DNA of 47,484 bases, from the NCBI GenBank assembly GCA_946481095.1, contig CAMLML010000031.1, forward strand, positions 1 through 47,484. The letters are read 5' to 3'. Under the pieces are notes generated by a model that worked only from the letters and a program-made list of their open reading frames with translations, was not told the DNA's origin and did no database searches. The stretch comes from an uncultured Cellvibrio sp. Its GTDB lineage: Bacteria > Pseudomonadota > Gammaproteobacteria > Pseudomonadales > Cellvibrionaceae. Within the stretch, counting starts at the first letter, position 1. Every line of letters starts with the position of its first letter. Shown piece by piece: positions 26,515 to 32,802 of this stretch. The position numbers were made by a program, and so were the translations under genes.

Positions 26515-26919
26515 TTATGCGCCACAACTAAACTTCCAGGGCACACCGAACCGGTCTACAACGATTGCATAACAAGACGAAAAAAATGTTTTTTGAGGCG
26601 GCAAAATTACTTCACCGCCAACAGAAAACTGCTCAAATAGGAATTTAACCCTACTTTCGTTGTTCACACTTAACAATATATTAAAACCTTTCGGCTTTTG
26701 ATATTGCTCCGGTTGAACGTCACCGCCAGCTAGTTCAATTCCTTCAATTAAGATATTGGCATGAACAATTTTATGTTGCCATTCTGTGGAGACACTTGCT
26801 GCGACAGGAGAATCTTTAAACTCCAGCATTGTGCCAATAGTTCCATTTAAATGCTCTGCATAGAACTCAAAGGCTTCTTTGCATTGACCATTAAAACCAA
26901 TGTGAAATGAAAGGCTCAT
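26515..26919 (-). CDS. VOC-family protein, PhnB/YjdN-like
   Basis: The 134 residues follow the PhnB-like glyoxalase/bleomycin-resistance fold: HIGFNGQCKEAFEFYAEHLNG at the start, AHANILIEGIELAGGD-type strand near 50, LLSVNNESRVKFLFEQFSVGG near 77 and the end VVDRFGVPWKFSC. These proteins are usually dimeric; enzyme activity cannot be assigned. An eroded attC half-site lies 16-40 bases before its start, so it may be a former cassette gene. Confidence 0.9.
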   Translation of the reverse strand: MSLSFHIGFNGQCKEAFEFYAEHLNGTIGTMLEFKDSPVAASVSTEWQHKIVHANILIEGIELAGGDVQPEQYQKPKGFNILLSVNNESRVKFLFEQFSVGGEVILPPQKTFFSSCYAIVVDRFGVPWKFSCGA

Positions 26920-26934
26920 ATATACTTACAATTC

Positions 26935-26960
26935 GTCAGGTGTAATGCTTTGTTACATAA
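26935..26960 (-). other. Eroded attC half-site after the dapF-like cassette
   Basis: On the minus strand TAACAAAGCATTACACC follows the stop of the frame at 26961. The element TAACAAAGCA is shared with the outer end of the complete attC sites at 29589 and 30030. The matching second half (complement of ATTACACC plus GTT) is not found to the left, so I read this as a decayed or truncated attC. Confidence 0.4.
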
Positions 26961-27197
26961 TTATGCTTCGCCATTCACATTTAGTGAAGTAAAAGCACCG
27001 CTTTTTATGTTGTATTTCAAGTTAAAAAAACAGCTGCCGCCGTCTAATACTTCGTACATTTCTTTCTTTAATTCTTCCGAAGTTGGCCCAGGAAAAACCC
27101 CAAGCTCTGAGTTAGCCTCAACAGAACTTAAACAAATTGCATTTATTAAAACTATAGATTCATTTATGTATTTTGAGACAAACAGTCTTGATAAGCT
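26961..27197 (-). pseudogene. 78-codon open frame without a standard start, overlapping the dapF-like 3' end
   Basis: The minus-strand frame is open from a TGA at 27198-27200 to a TAA at 26961-26963. Its downstream part looks protein-like (SSVEANSELGVFPGP, TSEELKKEMYEVLDGG) and it ends just before the attC half-site. It has no ATG, GTG or TTG before an internal ATG that would give only about 33 residues; CTG at about 27188 is the only near-start. It may be the tail of a gene truncated by recombination, or a gene with an unusual start. The opposite-strand frame here shows no protein character. Confidence 0.35.
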
Positions 27198-28009
27198 TCA
27201 CCAATGCAAACTGGAGTAACAGAGCCAAGCATTGTAATTGTGAAATTTTCAGAAATTTCAATTTTTATTTCGCCGCCAGGCATAATTACTTTTATGTTAT
27301 TTTCACACAAACCAAGTTTTCTAACGACTGAAGCTGCTGCACAACTACTGCTACCGGAAGCCATAGTATAACCAGCACCACGCTCCCATATTTCAATTTG
27401 TATGTTGTTACGATCTATAACCTTTACGAATTGCACATTTGTTCGATTTGGAAAACTCGAATGCGTTTCCAATATGGAACCATAAATGCGAGCAATTTCT
27501 TCGGTAGGTTCTTCGTGTAAAATTACGCAATGTGGATTACCTATTGTTACTGCACTAAAAACAAAGGCATGACCATTAATTTCAATATTTTCTAAAAGTA
27601 CTTCACGCTCAGCACCCAGCACAGGAATATTTGAACTAGAAAACGAAACTTTACCCATTTCAACCTTAACAGTTTTCCCGTGCTCAAATACTTGAGCACT
27701 AACGATACCGCCTTTTGTTTCAATTAAAAAAGGCCCTTCCTTAACTAAACCAAGATCCCATAAATAACGGCAAAAGATTCGAAGCCCATTTCCACTTTTT
27801 TCAGCTTCACTTCCGTCAGGATTAAATATACGTAAGGCAAAGTTTGCAGAGGATGACTTTAACGGACCGATCAATAGACCATCCGAACTGATGCCATAGT
27901 TTTTGTGACAAATATTTTTAATTGTTGCAGTAGAAAGATCAGAGTCGATATGTTCTGGATTCACTACGATATAGGAGTTACCTAACGCATGGTATTTACT
28001 AAATTTCAG
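27164..28009 (-). CDS. DapF-like epimerase homologue with Ser/Ser active site and apparent CTG start
   Basis: The fold is that of diaminopimelate epimerase, a two-cysteine racemase. From CTG at 28009 the first residues read KFSKYHALGNSYIVV, matching the family start KMHGLGNDFVV; AGAGGAG lies seven bases upstream. The next usable start (GTG 27964) would remove this element. Both catalytic cysteines are serine: S72 in AEKSGNGLRIF (canonical QCGNGAR) and S218 in GAGYTMASGSSSCA (canonical GAGETxACGTG), and the substrate glutamate of GAGET is tyrosine. So the DapF reaction is doubtful; it may be a Ser-type subfamily with another activity. It is the cargo of an integron cassette and is probably redundant with a chromosomal dapF elsewhere. 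Confidence 0.85.
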   Translation of the reverse strand: MKFSKYHALGNSYIVVNPEHIDSDLSTATIKNICHKNYGISSDGLLIGPLKSSSANFALRIFNPDGSEAEKSGNGLRIFCRYLWDLGLVKEGPFLIETKGGIVSAQVFEHGKTVKVEMGKVSFSSSNIPVLGAEREVLLENIEINGHAFVFSAVTIGNPHCVILHEEPTEEIARIYGSILETHSSFPNRTNVQFVKVIDRNNIQIEIWERGAGYTMASGSSSCAAASVVRKLGLCENNIKVIMPGGEIKIEISENFTITMLGSVTPVCIGEAYQDCLSQNT

Positions 28010-28027
28010 AGCGATTCTCCTCTTTTT

Positions 28028-28161
28028 ATATAACGTTAAGCTCAGTCGCAGTTTCTAAGTTGACGATTTGTGGAAAAAATTTTGCGAAGCAAAACCACAA
28101 AGCGGCGACTTACAAACTGTCGAGCGCACGAAGTGCGCGTTGCTTGAGCGCCTTGTTAATC
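28028..28161 (-). repeat. attC site 1 (family A, 134 bp)
   Basis: On the minus strand it runs from GATTAAC (complement of 28155-28161) through AAGGCGCTCAAG to GAGCTTAAC and the end box GTTATAT (28034-28028). Inside, AACCACAAAG-type and CTTCGTGCGC hairpins and the paired AGTTTGTAAGTC / AACTTAGAAACT arms make it strongly self-complementary. It separates the DUF3251-like gene from the dapF-like gene, the expected position for a cassette recombination site. Confidence 0.85.
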
Positions 28162-28163
28162 TT

Positions 28164-28733
28164 TTATTTGGATAATCTAATTCCAGTGTGACTGAAATTC
28201 TTAAGCCGCAAAAAACCAAATTCAGTTGGAGGAATCCCGTCTAATACGATGGAAACTTTGGTCCATGAACCACCAATTAATGTTTCTGAAAATGTTATAT
28301 CTTTAGTCTTTGCAAGAGCATTTATAGGTGAACCATTTTCATCTACTTTCCCCCACTCAAAGGTTCCTTTCAAGCCATTAATACTGGATGAAAGTGTGTT
28401 ACCAAAGTTGAGCGTAATTTTTGAGCCATTTGCATAGGGTTTAATATCTTCCAAATTAACAGTCAAAACGCCAAGATCAAACTCAATTGTGGCGTAGCCT
28501 GTTTCTCCCGGGGTGAGATAAGCAAACTTATCTATGTCACTCATAAGTTTATTAAAATTAACAGTTCTCTCTAAATTTTCATTACTTTCTTTTAAGCTTT
28601 CTATTTGCTCTTGTAGTTTTGTGATTTCAGCTTCATTTGACGCCAATTTTGCTTCTAACTCACTTAGTTTTTTATCATCTTGGCAGGAAGATAAGAAAAA
28701 GCAAGACATTAAAACTATGAGGATTGATTTCAT
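28164..28733 (-). CDS. DUF3251-like lipoprotein with coiled coil (cassette gene)
   Basis: A 189-residue lipoprotein (FFLSSC, Cys 17). Residues about 21-60 form a heptad-rich coiled coil (KLSELEAKLASNEAEITKLQ). The rest is a beta domain with AYLTPGETGYATIEFDLGVL, NLEDIKPYANGSKITLNFGN and GSWTKVSIVLDGIPP, which resembles the DUF3251/YajI-type domain. Function is unknown. It lies between two family A attC sites, so it forms its own cassette. Confidence 0.88.
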   Translation of the reverse strand: MKSILIVLMSCFFLSSCQDDKKLSELEAKLASNEAEITKLQEQIESLKESNENLERTVNFNKLMSDIDKFAYLTPGETGYATIEFDLGVLTVNLEDIKPYANGSKITLNFGNTLSSSINGLKGTFEWGKVDENGSPINALAKTKDITFSETLIGGSWTKVSIVLDGIPPTEFGFLRLKNFSHTGIRLSK

Positions 28734-28754
28734 ATTTTCTCCCTACTTTGTAGT

Positions 28755-28887
28755 GATTAACGCCAAGCTCAGCCGCAGTTTGTAAGTTGGCTTTTTGTGG
28801 ATTACTTTTGCGAAGCAAAACCACAAAATGGCGACTTACAAACTGTCGAGCGCACGAAGTGCGCGGAGCTGGAGCGCCTTGTTAGCT
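28755..28887 (-). repeat. attC site 2 (family A, 133 bp)
   Basis: Minus strand: AGCTAAC at 28887-28881, AAGGCGCTCCAG, inner CGCACTTCGTGCG hairpin, AGTTTGTAAGTCGCC paired with GGCAACTTACAAACT-like bases near 28780-28795, then GGCGTTAATC at the far end. It is a near-duplicate of attC 1 over most of its length, differing in the outer arms. Confidence 0.88.
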
Positions 28888-28988
28888 TATTTTTTTACAA
28901 CTATGTCAGCGCTATGCGTAATTATTACTTTTCTGTCTGACTCAACTGGTTTGGGCGGAGCGGGAACACTTGGTTTTTGAGTTGTCAT
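28887..28988 (-). CDS. 33-residue proline-rich peptide gene in a two-gene cassette
   Basis: An ATG at 28988 opens 33 codons ending at TAA 28887-28889, whose last base falls on the attC box. The peptide is rich in proline and lysine at the start (KPSVPAPPKPVESD) and ends IVVKK. It begins seven bases after the stop of the upstream membrane gene, consistent with coupled translation, and fills the space up to the attC exactly. No strong ribosome site and no homologue known to me; support is positional. Confidence 0.4.
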   Translation of the reverse strand: MTTQKPSVPAPPKPVESDRKVIITHSADIVVKK

Positions 28989-28995
28989 AGTAAGC

Positions 28996-29577
28996 CTATA
29001 GATAATAATTGATGGAAAATATAAGTAAGCTAATAAAAACTAATACAATAGACGAAACAACGAATATTGAAGATACTCTTAATTTGAAACCTCGCGAAGC
29101 ATTTGTTTCAGAACCTTGAATACACGCAGCATCTAGATTAGCAAGTATTTCATTCAATGTTGAAGCAAATATGGAGTCTTGCCCTTCATGTAGATTTTTG
29201 TATGCAGGCTGAGCATACTCCGCCCAGCTTTTTTTATACAAAGGTGCATAGCCGCCAAATGCGGGAATTGCGCATACAGAAAAACCAAAGCTGATGATGT
29301 TACAAAGTGCAGACAAGCAGACAAAAACGTAACATCCAGTTAAAAAAGGAATGTAATTTTCGATGTCTTTAGATTTTTCAAAAGACCACTCTATAAATGA
29401 AATATTGAAGCCGAATATAATAATAGATAACCAAAGAAGCGTTCTTGCAACACCAATCTGGTGGCGATTAATGTCAACAAGATGGATGTAATATTCTTTC
29501 TCGCCCATTGAGACTAATTTATCCAATGCTTTGGTATAACCATCAAGGTCATAATTAATAGATTCTTCTTCGCTCAT
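28996..29577 (-). CDS. Cassette-encoded membrane protein, three predicted helices
   Basis: A 193-residue protein not assigned to a family. It has a soluble acidic N-terminus of about 40 residues (DGYTKALDKLVSMGEKEYYI), hydrophobic segments at about 43-63, 77-103 and 168-190, and a loop of about 65 residues between the last two (GGYAPLYKKSWAEYAQPAY). The pattern of two helices, cytosolic region and a third helix recalls small membrane effectors but no motif proves it. It lies between attC 2 and attC 3. Confidence 0.75.
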   Translation of the reverse strand: MSEEESINYDLDGYTKALDKLVSMGEKEYYIHLVDINRHQIGVARTLLWLSIIIFGFNISFIEWSFEKSKDIENYIPFLTGCYVFVCLSALCNIISFGFSVCAIPAFGGYAPLYKKSWAEYAQPAYKNLHEGQDSIFASTLNEILANLDAACIQGSETNASRGFKLRVSSIFVVSSIVLVFISLLIFSINYYL

Positions 29578-29588
29578 ACTTCCTCATA

Positions 29589-29703
29589 AGCTAACGTTGC
29601 GATTTGCGGTGACGTTTTTGTTGCGCTTTTGTGTTACACATAATGAGCACCGCGAATGCAAAAGCGCAACAAAAATGGCATCCGCAACATTGCTTTGTTA
29701 TAA
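29589..29703 (-). repeat. attC site 3 (family B, 115 bp)
   Basis: Minus strand: TTATAAC (complement of 29697-29703), AAAGCAATGTTGCGG, then a perfect 17-base inner arm (29615-29631 with 29659-29675, TTTTTGTTGCGCTTTTG), ending CCGCAAATCGCAAC and GTTAGCT at 29595-29589. This is the classic attC plan: simple-site boxes at both ends and a long imperfect palindrome. The TTATAACAAA start is also the form seen in Vibrio cassette repeats. Confidence 0.93.
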
Positions 29704-29829
29704 CACCAAACTAAATGCTTTTGCTTTTAAAAGACTAGCGTAAAAAGCTGATAGCGAATAATAGCAAAGCTCGTTTCAACCAACTCAACTTACAAAGCTA
29801 ATAAATTTACAAACCAGAATTCCATGAAT

Positions 29830-30015
29830 TTAACGTTTAACAATAATTCCTAGCTCTTCGATCAGTTGAAAGATGTCTTCAATTTGGTTGGAATCAGTTA
29901 ATTCAGTTGGTAAACACTTATATATCTCTGAGGAATCAATGTAGCCAAGTGATCGGCCAGTTTGCAATAGTTTTCTTATGCAATCATTTTCTGGCAATTT
30001 ATTCGCAGCTAACAT
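29830..30015 (-). CDS. Free-standing sigma-70 region 1.1-like protein (cassette gene)
   Basis: The 61 residues (from ATG 30015, with GGGAG eight bases upstream; ATG 30021 is only two bases from that site) look like region 1.1 of RpoD and nothing else. The pattern LLQTGRSLGYIDSSEIYKCL, LTDSNQIEDIFQLIEELGI parallels the RpoD element with a leading helix, GYLT-x-x-E, P, D-x-x-QIEDI and a final M/L-x-x-(M/L)-GI. In sigma factors region 1.1 is an acidic domain that occupies the RNA polymerase DNA channel until promoter DNA enters. A separate copy could bind RNA polymerase or a sigma-interacting protein. It sits in its own cassette between attC 3 and attC 4. Confidence 0.8.
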   Translation of the reverse strand: MLAANKLPENDCIRKLLQTGRSLGYIDSSEIYKCLPTELTDSNQIEDIFQLIEELGIIVKR

Positions 30016-30029
30016 ATGCATTACTCCCT

Positions 30030-30145
30030 TTATAACGTTGTTATAAGCGGTGCGTTTTTATGTTGCGCTTTTGTGTTACACACAATGAGCACCGCGAATG
30101 CAAAAGCGCAACAAAAATGGCATCCGCAACATTGCTTTGTTATAA
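30030..30145 (-). repeat. attC site 4 (family B, 116 bp)
   Basis: Right half is nearly base-identical to attC 3 (one difference between about 30088 and 30145): TTATAAC, AAAGCAATGTTGCGGATGCC, the same inner arm CAAAAGCGCAAC. The left end differs (GCACCGCTTATAAC then AACGTTATAA), so outer arms have diverged while the core is the same. Followed at once by the region 1.1-like gene. Confidence 0.92.
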
Positions 30146-30254
30146 CACCCTACCAAATGCTTTTTTCTTTTACAATTTCGATTTAAAGACTAAGGTAAAT
30201 GGTAAAAAGCACTAAGACTTTTCAGCAGTTAGCGTTCAATTTTTGCAAAAAACA

Positions 30255-30542
30255 CTACCAACCTTTAGGCCAAAACTTGCGAGCTTGGTCAAGACAGTAT
30301 ATGGCCAATCCAAATGAACCCCACTGCAAGCTAGCTAGAGGTATGTTCCCAGAGCTAACTGGAGATACCCAGAACGCCAACCAAAAAAACAAAATCGCAA
30401 AGAGAAAGCAAGGGGCAAACCACCATAGCTTTTTCGGCTTGACGAGTTTACTCACAACGATATGACCCACCAAAAATATGGAAATCGACAAGATGACGGC
30501 TAGTAGAGTTTTAGAAATTACTGAATCCATAAAAATTTCCAT
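30255..30542 (-). CDS. Small membrane protein, first cassette
   Basis: A 95-residue hydrophobic protein, helices at about 10-32, 39-60 and a weaker one near 70-85, aromatic-rich (KKLWWFAPCFLFAILFFWLAFW). No family recognised. AGGA lies three bases before the first ATG and 17 before a second ATG at 30530, so the start is uncertain. It is the promoter-proximal gene of the leftward array. Confidence 0.65.
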   Translation of the reverse strand: MEIFMDSVISKTLLAVILSISIFLVGHIVVSKLVKPKKLWWFAPCFLFAILFFWLAFWVSPVSSGNIPLASLQWGSFGLAIYCLDQARKFWPKGW

Positions 30543-30569
30543 TTATCCTGAAAAACTTAAGGTCGATGT

Positions 30570-30576
30570 TTATAAC
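30570..30576 (-). other. Terminal cassette junction (GTTATAA box), end of array
   Basis: On the minus strand GTTATAA precedes the first cassette gene, the same box that ends attC 4 before the next cassette (GTTATAA at 30036-30030). No attC half matching it is found to the right, so it marks where the array meets its flank, possibly an attI or a decayed attC. Confidence 0.45.
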
Positions 30577-30588
30577 AGTTTAATACAC

Positions 30589-30656
30589 AGCACCGACTAT
30601 ATATCTCCGCGCTGTATTATTTCAAGTATTGGCTAGTGGGCGCTGTATATCTCCGA
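30589..30656. repeat. Imperfect repeats next to the array end
   Basis: GCGCTGTAT occurs at about 30610 and 30640, and TATATCTCCG at about 30600 and 30646, in different order, giving interlocked direct repeats. AATACAG and CTGTGTATT on the minus strand also pair. This may be a remnant of attI or of another attC; I do not recognise it. Confidence 0.45.
30598..30625 (-). promoter_or_regulatory. Candidate cassette-array promoter
   Basis: On the minus strand TTGAAA (30625-30620) and TATATA (30603-30598) are spaced by 16 bases, matching the sigma-70 consensus at five and four of six positions. Transcription would start near 30591, about 15 bases before the terminal cassette junction and would read into the first cassette gene. 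Predicted by eye only. Confidence 0.4.
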
Positions 30657-30795
30657 CAATGGTTGGATTTGCTAAAAAATTAACTTTTTAATTTCAGATC
30701 TTCACATTCACCACATAATTTCCTCACACAAGCGATTTAGTCTGTGCTTATAGCCGATTCATGGGGAAAAGGCTGTCCGTTGAGTGGGGAAGATT

Positions 30796-32802
30796 ATGAA
30801 GATTATTTGTCAGATGATGTTGATTGTTGTGGTGCTGTTTTTTACCGGAGTTGCGGTTGCGGATGAAGAATTGCAGGCGGGGAGTTTTTTGATTCGGGAC
30901 GTGAATCAGCAGAATTACAAACCGGCGTTGTTATTGGGTACTGAAGTTGAGGTCAAGATTACTGGGCCTATTGCCAAGGTTGTGGTGCGTCAAACTTTTT
31001 ACAATCAATCCCGCGAGTTTGTTGAAGGAAAATATTTATTCCCTCTGCCAGAGCAGGCGGCAGTTAATGCCATGACTATGACGATTGGTGAGCGAGTAAT
31101 TAAAGGTGAAATTCACGAAAAGCAACAAGCGCAGCAGGTCTACCAACAAGCGTTACAGCAAGGAAAACAGGCGGGGTTGGTGGAGCAGCAAAGGCCTAAT
31201 TTGTTTACGACCCAGGTGGCAAATATTGCACCGCAGGAAAATATACTGGTCGAAATTACTTATATAGAAACACTGGTTCCTGTTGGCAATGAATTTGGTT
31301 TTACTTTTCCCATGACATTAACGCCTCGTTACACCCCGGATACGTCTGTTCAACAATTCGATACAGATACAAAAACAGTTATGACTGCTCCTTTTATAGC
31401 CAAGGATAATACTTCCGCTGAAATAGCAAATCCTGCGCACATTAGTGTAGAGATAGAAAATGTTGAAGGATTAAATAATATCGAAAGCACTAGCCACGGT
31501 ATAAAACTGGCAAAAAGAAACCATGATTGGTTGATTAATACACGAGATAATTTTGTTGCAATGGATAGGGATTATAAATTGCGCTGGAAAATTGCTGCGG
31601 AAGCCAATAGTGCACCGGCGTTTTTTATGGAAAAAATGGGTGATGAATATTTTGGTGTGATGATGATTATGCCACCGGAAGTACCGACAGATGACAGTGT
31701 TTTAGCGCGGGAAACTATTTTTATTATTGATACGTCTGGATCAATGGGCGGTGAATCCATTCAGCAAGCAAAAGCCAGTTTGGTGTTTGCCATTCATCAG
31801 CTCAATGAACATCAACGCTTTAATATTATTGAATTTAATTCCATACACAGAGAACTTTTTACACAATCGCAAGATGTGAATGCTCGCAGCAAGCAAGAAG
31901 CACTGGATTTTGTGAATTCATTACAAGCCACAGGTGGTACCGAAATGGCACCGGCTTTACGCGCTGCCTTGACTATGCCGGGTGACGAAGAATATTTGCG
32001 GCAAATCATTTTTATTACTGATGGTGCAGTGGGTAATGAAGATGAATTGTTTGGCATTCTCCATCAGTTGCTAGGTAATAGTCGATTATTTACTGTCGGT
32101 ATTGGTTCTGCGCCTAACAGTTATTTTATGAAAAAGGCTGCAGAGTTTGGCCGGGGAACGCAAACCTCAATTAATCAGCTGGATCAAGTCAAACATGAAA
32201 TGAGCAAGTTATTCTCCCAGCTTGAAAAGCCATTGCTTCGTGATATTCAAGTGCAATTCCCAGAAACTATTCACGCCGAAATTTATCCACAAAAAATACC
32301 GGATCTTTACGCAGGTGAACCTTTGATTGTGGCGATGAAGTTAAATGCTATTCCCGAGGCTATCAGGTTATCAGGCCAGGGAAAAACAGAATGGACAGCG
32401 ACTATAGGGGCTCTGGAAGAAAATGCCTATCAAGAAAAAAATGGTTTATCCAGCTTATGGGCGCGTGCAAAAATTGAATCATTGATGGCAAAAATACTGC
32501 GCGAAAATAATTCCACTGAATTGGAAAGCGAAATAACCAATATCGCATTGCAGCATCAATTGGTGAGTCGCTATACCAGTTTTGTTGCTGTCGAAGAAGT
32601 GATTCATCGTGATCCGGCTGACTCACTTAAACAAGAGCAGGTTGCTAATTTATTACCTAAAGGCTCGGCGATGAATACCGCTAACAATTCACAAACCGTC
32701 AACTATCCACAAACTGCAGCAGGTATTGAATTATTGAGATTCATGGGCCTGTTAATGCTGATGATTTTTTTCTGGATTAAATGGACAAGGGCTCGTCGAT
32801 GA
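30796..32802 (+). CDS. Marine-type proteobacterial sortase target protein (VIT and vWA domains)
   Basis: A 668-residue exported protein: signal peptide (residues about 1-24), VIT domain about 25-155 (KVVVRQTFYNQSREFVEGKY), and vWA domain about 295-470 with the metal-site motif DTSGSMG in FIIDTSGSMGGES. It ends in a sorting-signal-like tail YPQTA (about 637-641), a hydrophobic helix and basic KWTRARR. I chose ATG 30796 over the GTG at 30784. The next gene is a class GN sortase that overlaps its stop codon, so this is the sortase's dedicated substrate. The vWA domain suggests metal-dependent protein binding at the outer surface of the inner membrane. Confidence 0.93.
   Translation: MKIICQMMLIVVVLFFTGVAVADEELQAGSFLIRDVNQQNYKPALLLGTEVEVKITGPIAKVVVRQTFYNQSREFVEGKYLFPLPEQAAVNAMTMTIGERVIKGEIHEKQQAQQVYQQALQQGKQAGLVEQQRPNLFTTQVANIAPQENILVEITYIETLVPVGNEFGFTFPMTLTPRYTPDTSVQQFDTDTKTVMTAPFIAKDNTSAEIANPAHISVEIENVEGLNNIESTSHGIKLAKRNHDWLINTRDNFVAMDRDYKLRWKIAAEANSAPAFFMEKMGDEYFGVMMIMPPEVPTDDSVLARETIFIIDTSGSMGGESIQQAKASLVFAIHQLNEHQRFNIIEFNSIHRELFTQSQDVNARSKQEALDFVNSLQATGGTEMAPALRAALTMPGDEEYLRQIIFITDGAVGNEDELFGILHQLLGNSRLFTVGIGSAPNSYFMKKAAEFGRGTQTSINQLDQVKHEMSKLFSQLEKPLLRDIQVQFPETIHAEIYPQKIPDLYAGEPLIVAMKLNAIPEAIRLSGQGKTEWTATIGALEENAYQEKNGLSSLWARAKIESLMAKILRENNSTELESEITNIALQHQLVSRYTSFVAVEEVIHRDPADSLKQEQVANLLPKGSAMNTANNSQTVNYPQTAAGIELLRFMGLLMLMIFFWIKWTRARR

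Noticed and set aside
26950..27219. 89-residue plus-strand frame in the cassette region
   Set aside because: It is opposite to the dapF-like 3' end and the start-less frame. It has no ribosome site and no protein character.
28036..28886. CRISPR array from similar repeated blocks at 28036 and 28763
   Set aside because: Only two long, imperfect copies about 730 bases apart, with genes between. They are attC sites and no regular spacers exist.
30199..30465. 88-residue plus-strand frame
   Set aside because: Opposite to the small membrane gene 30255-30542. The latter has helix pattern and fits the cassette orientation.
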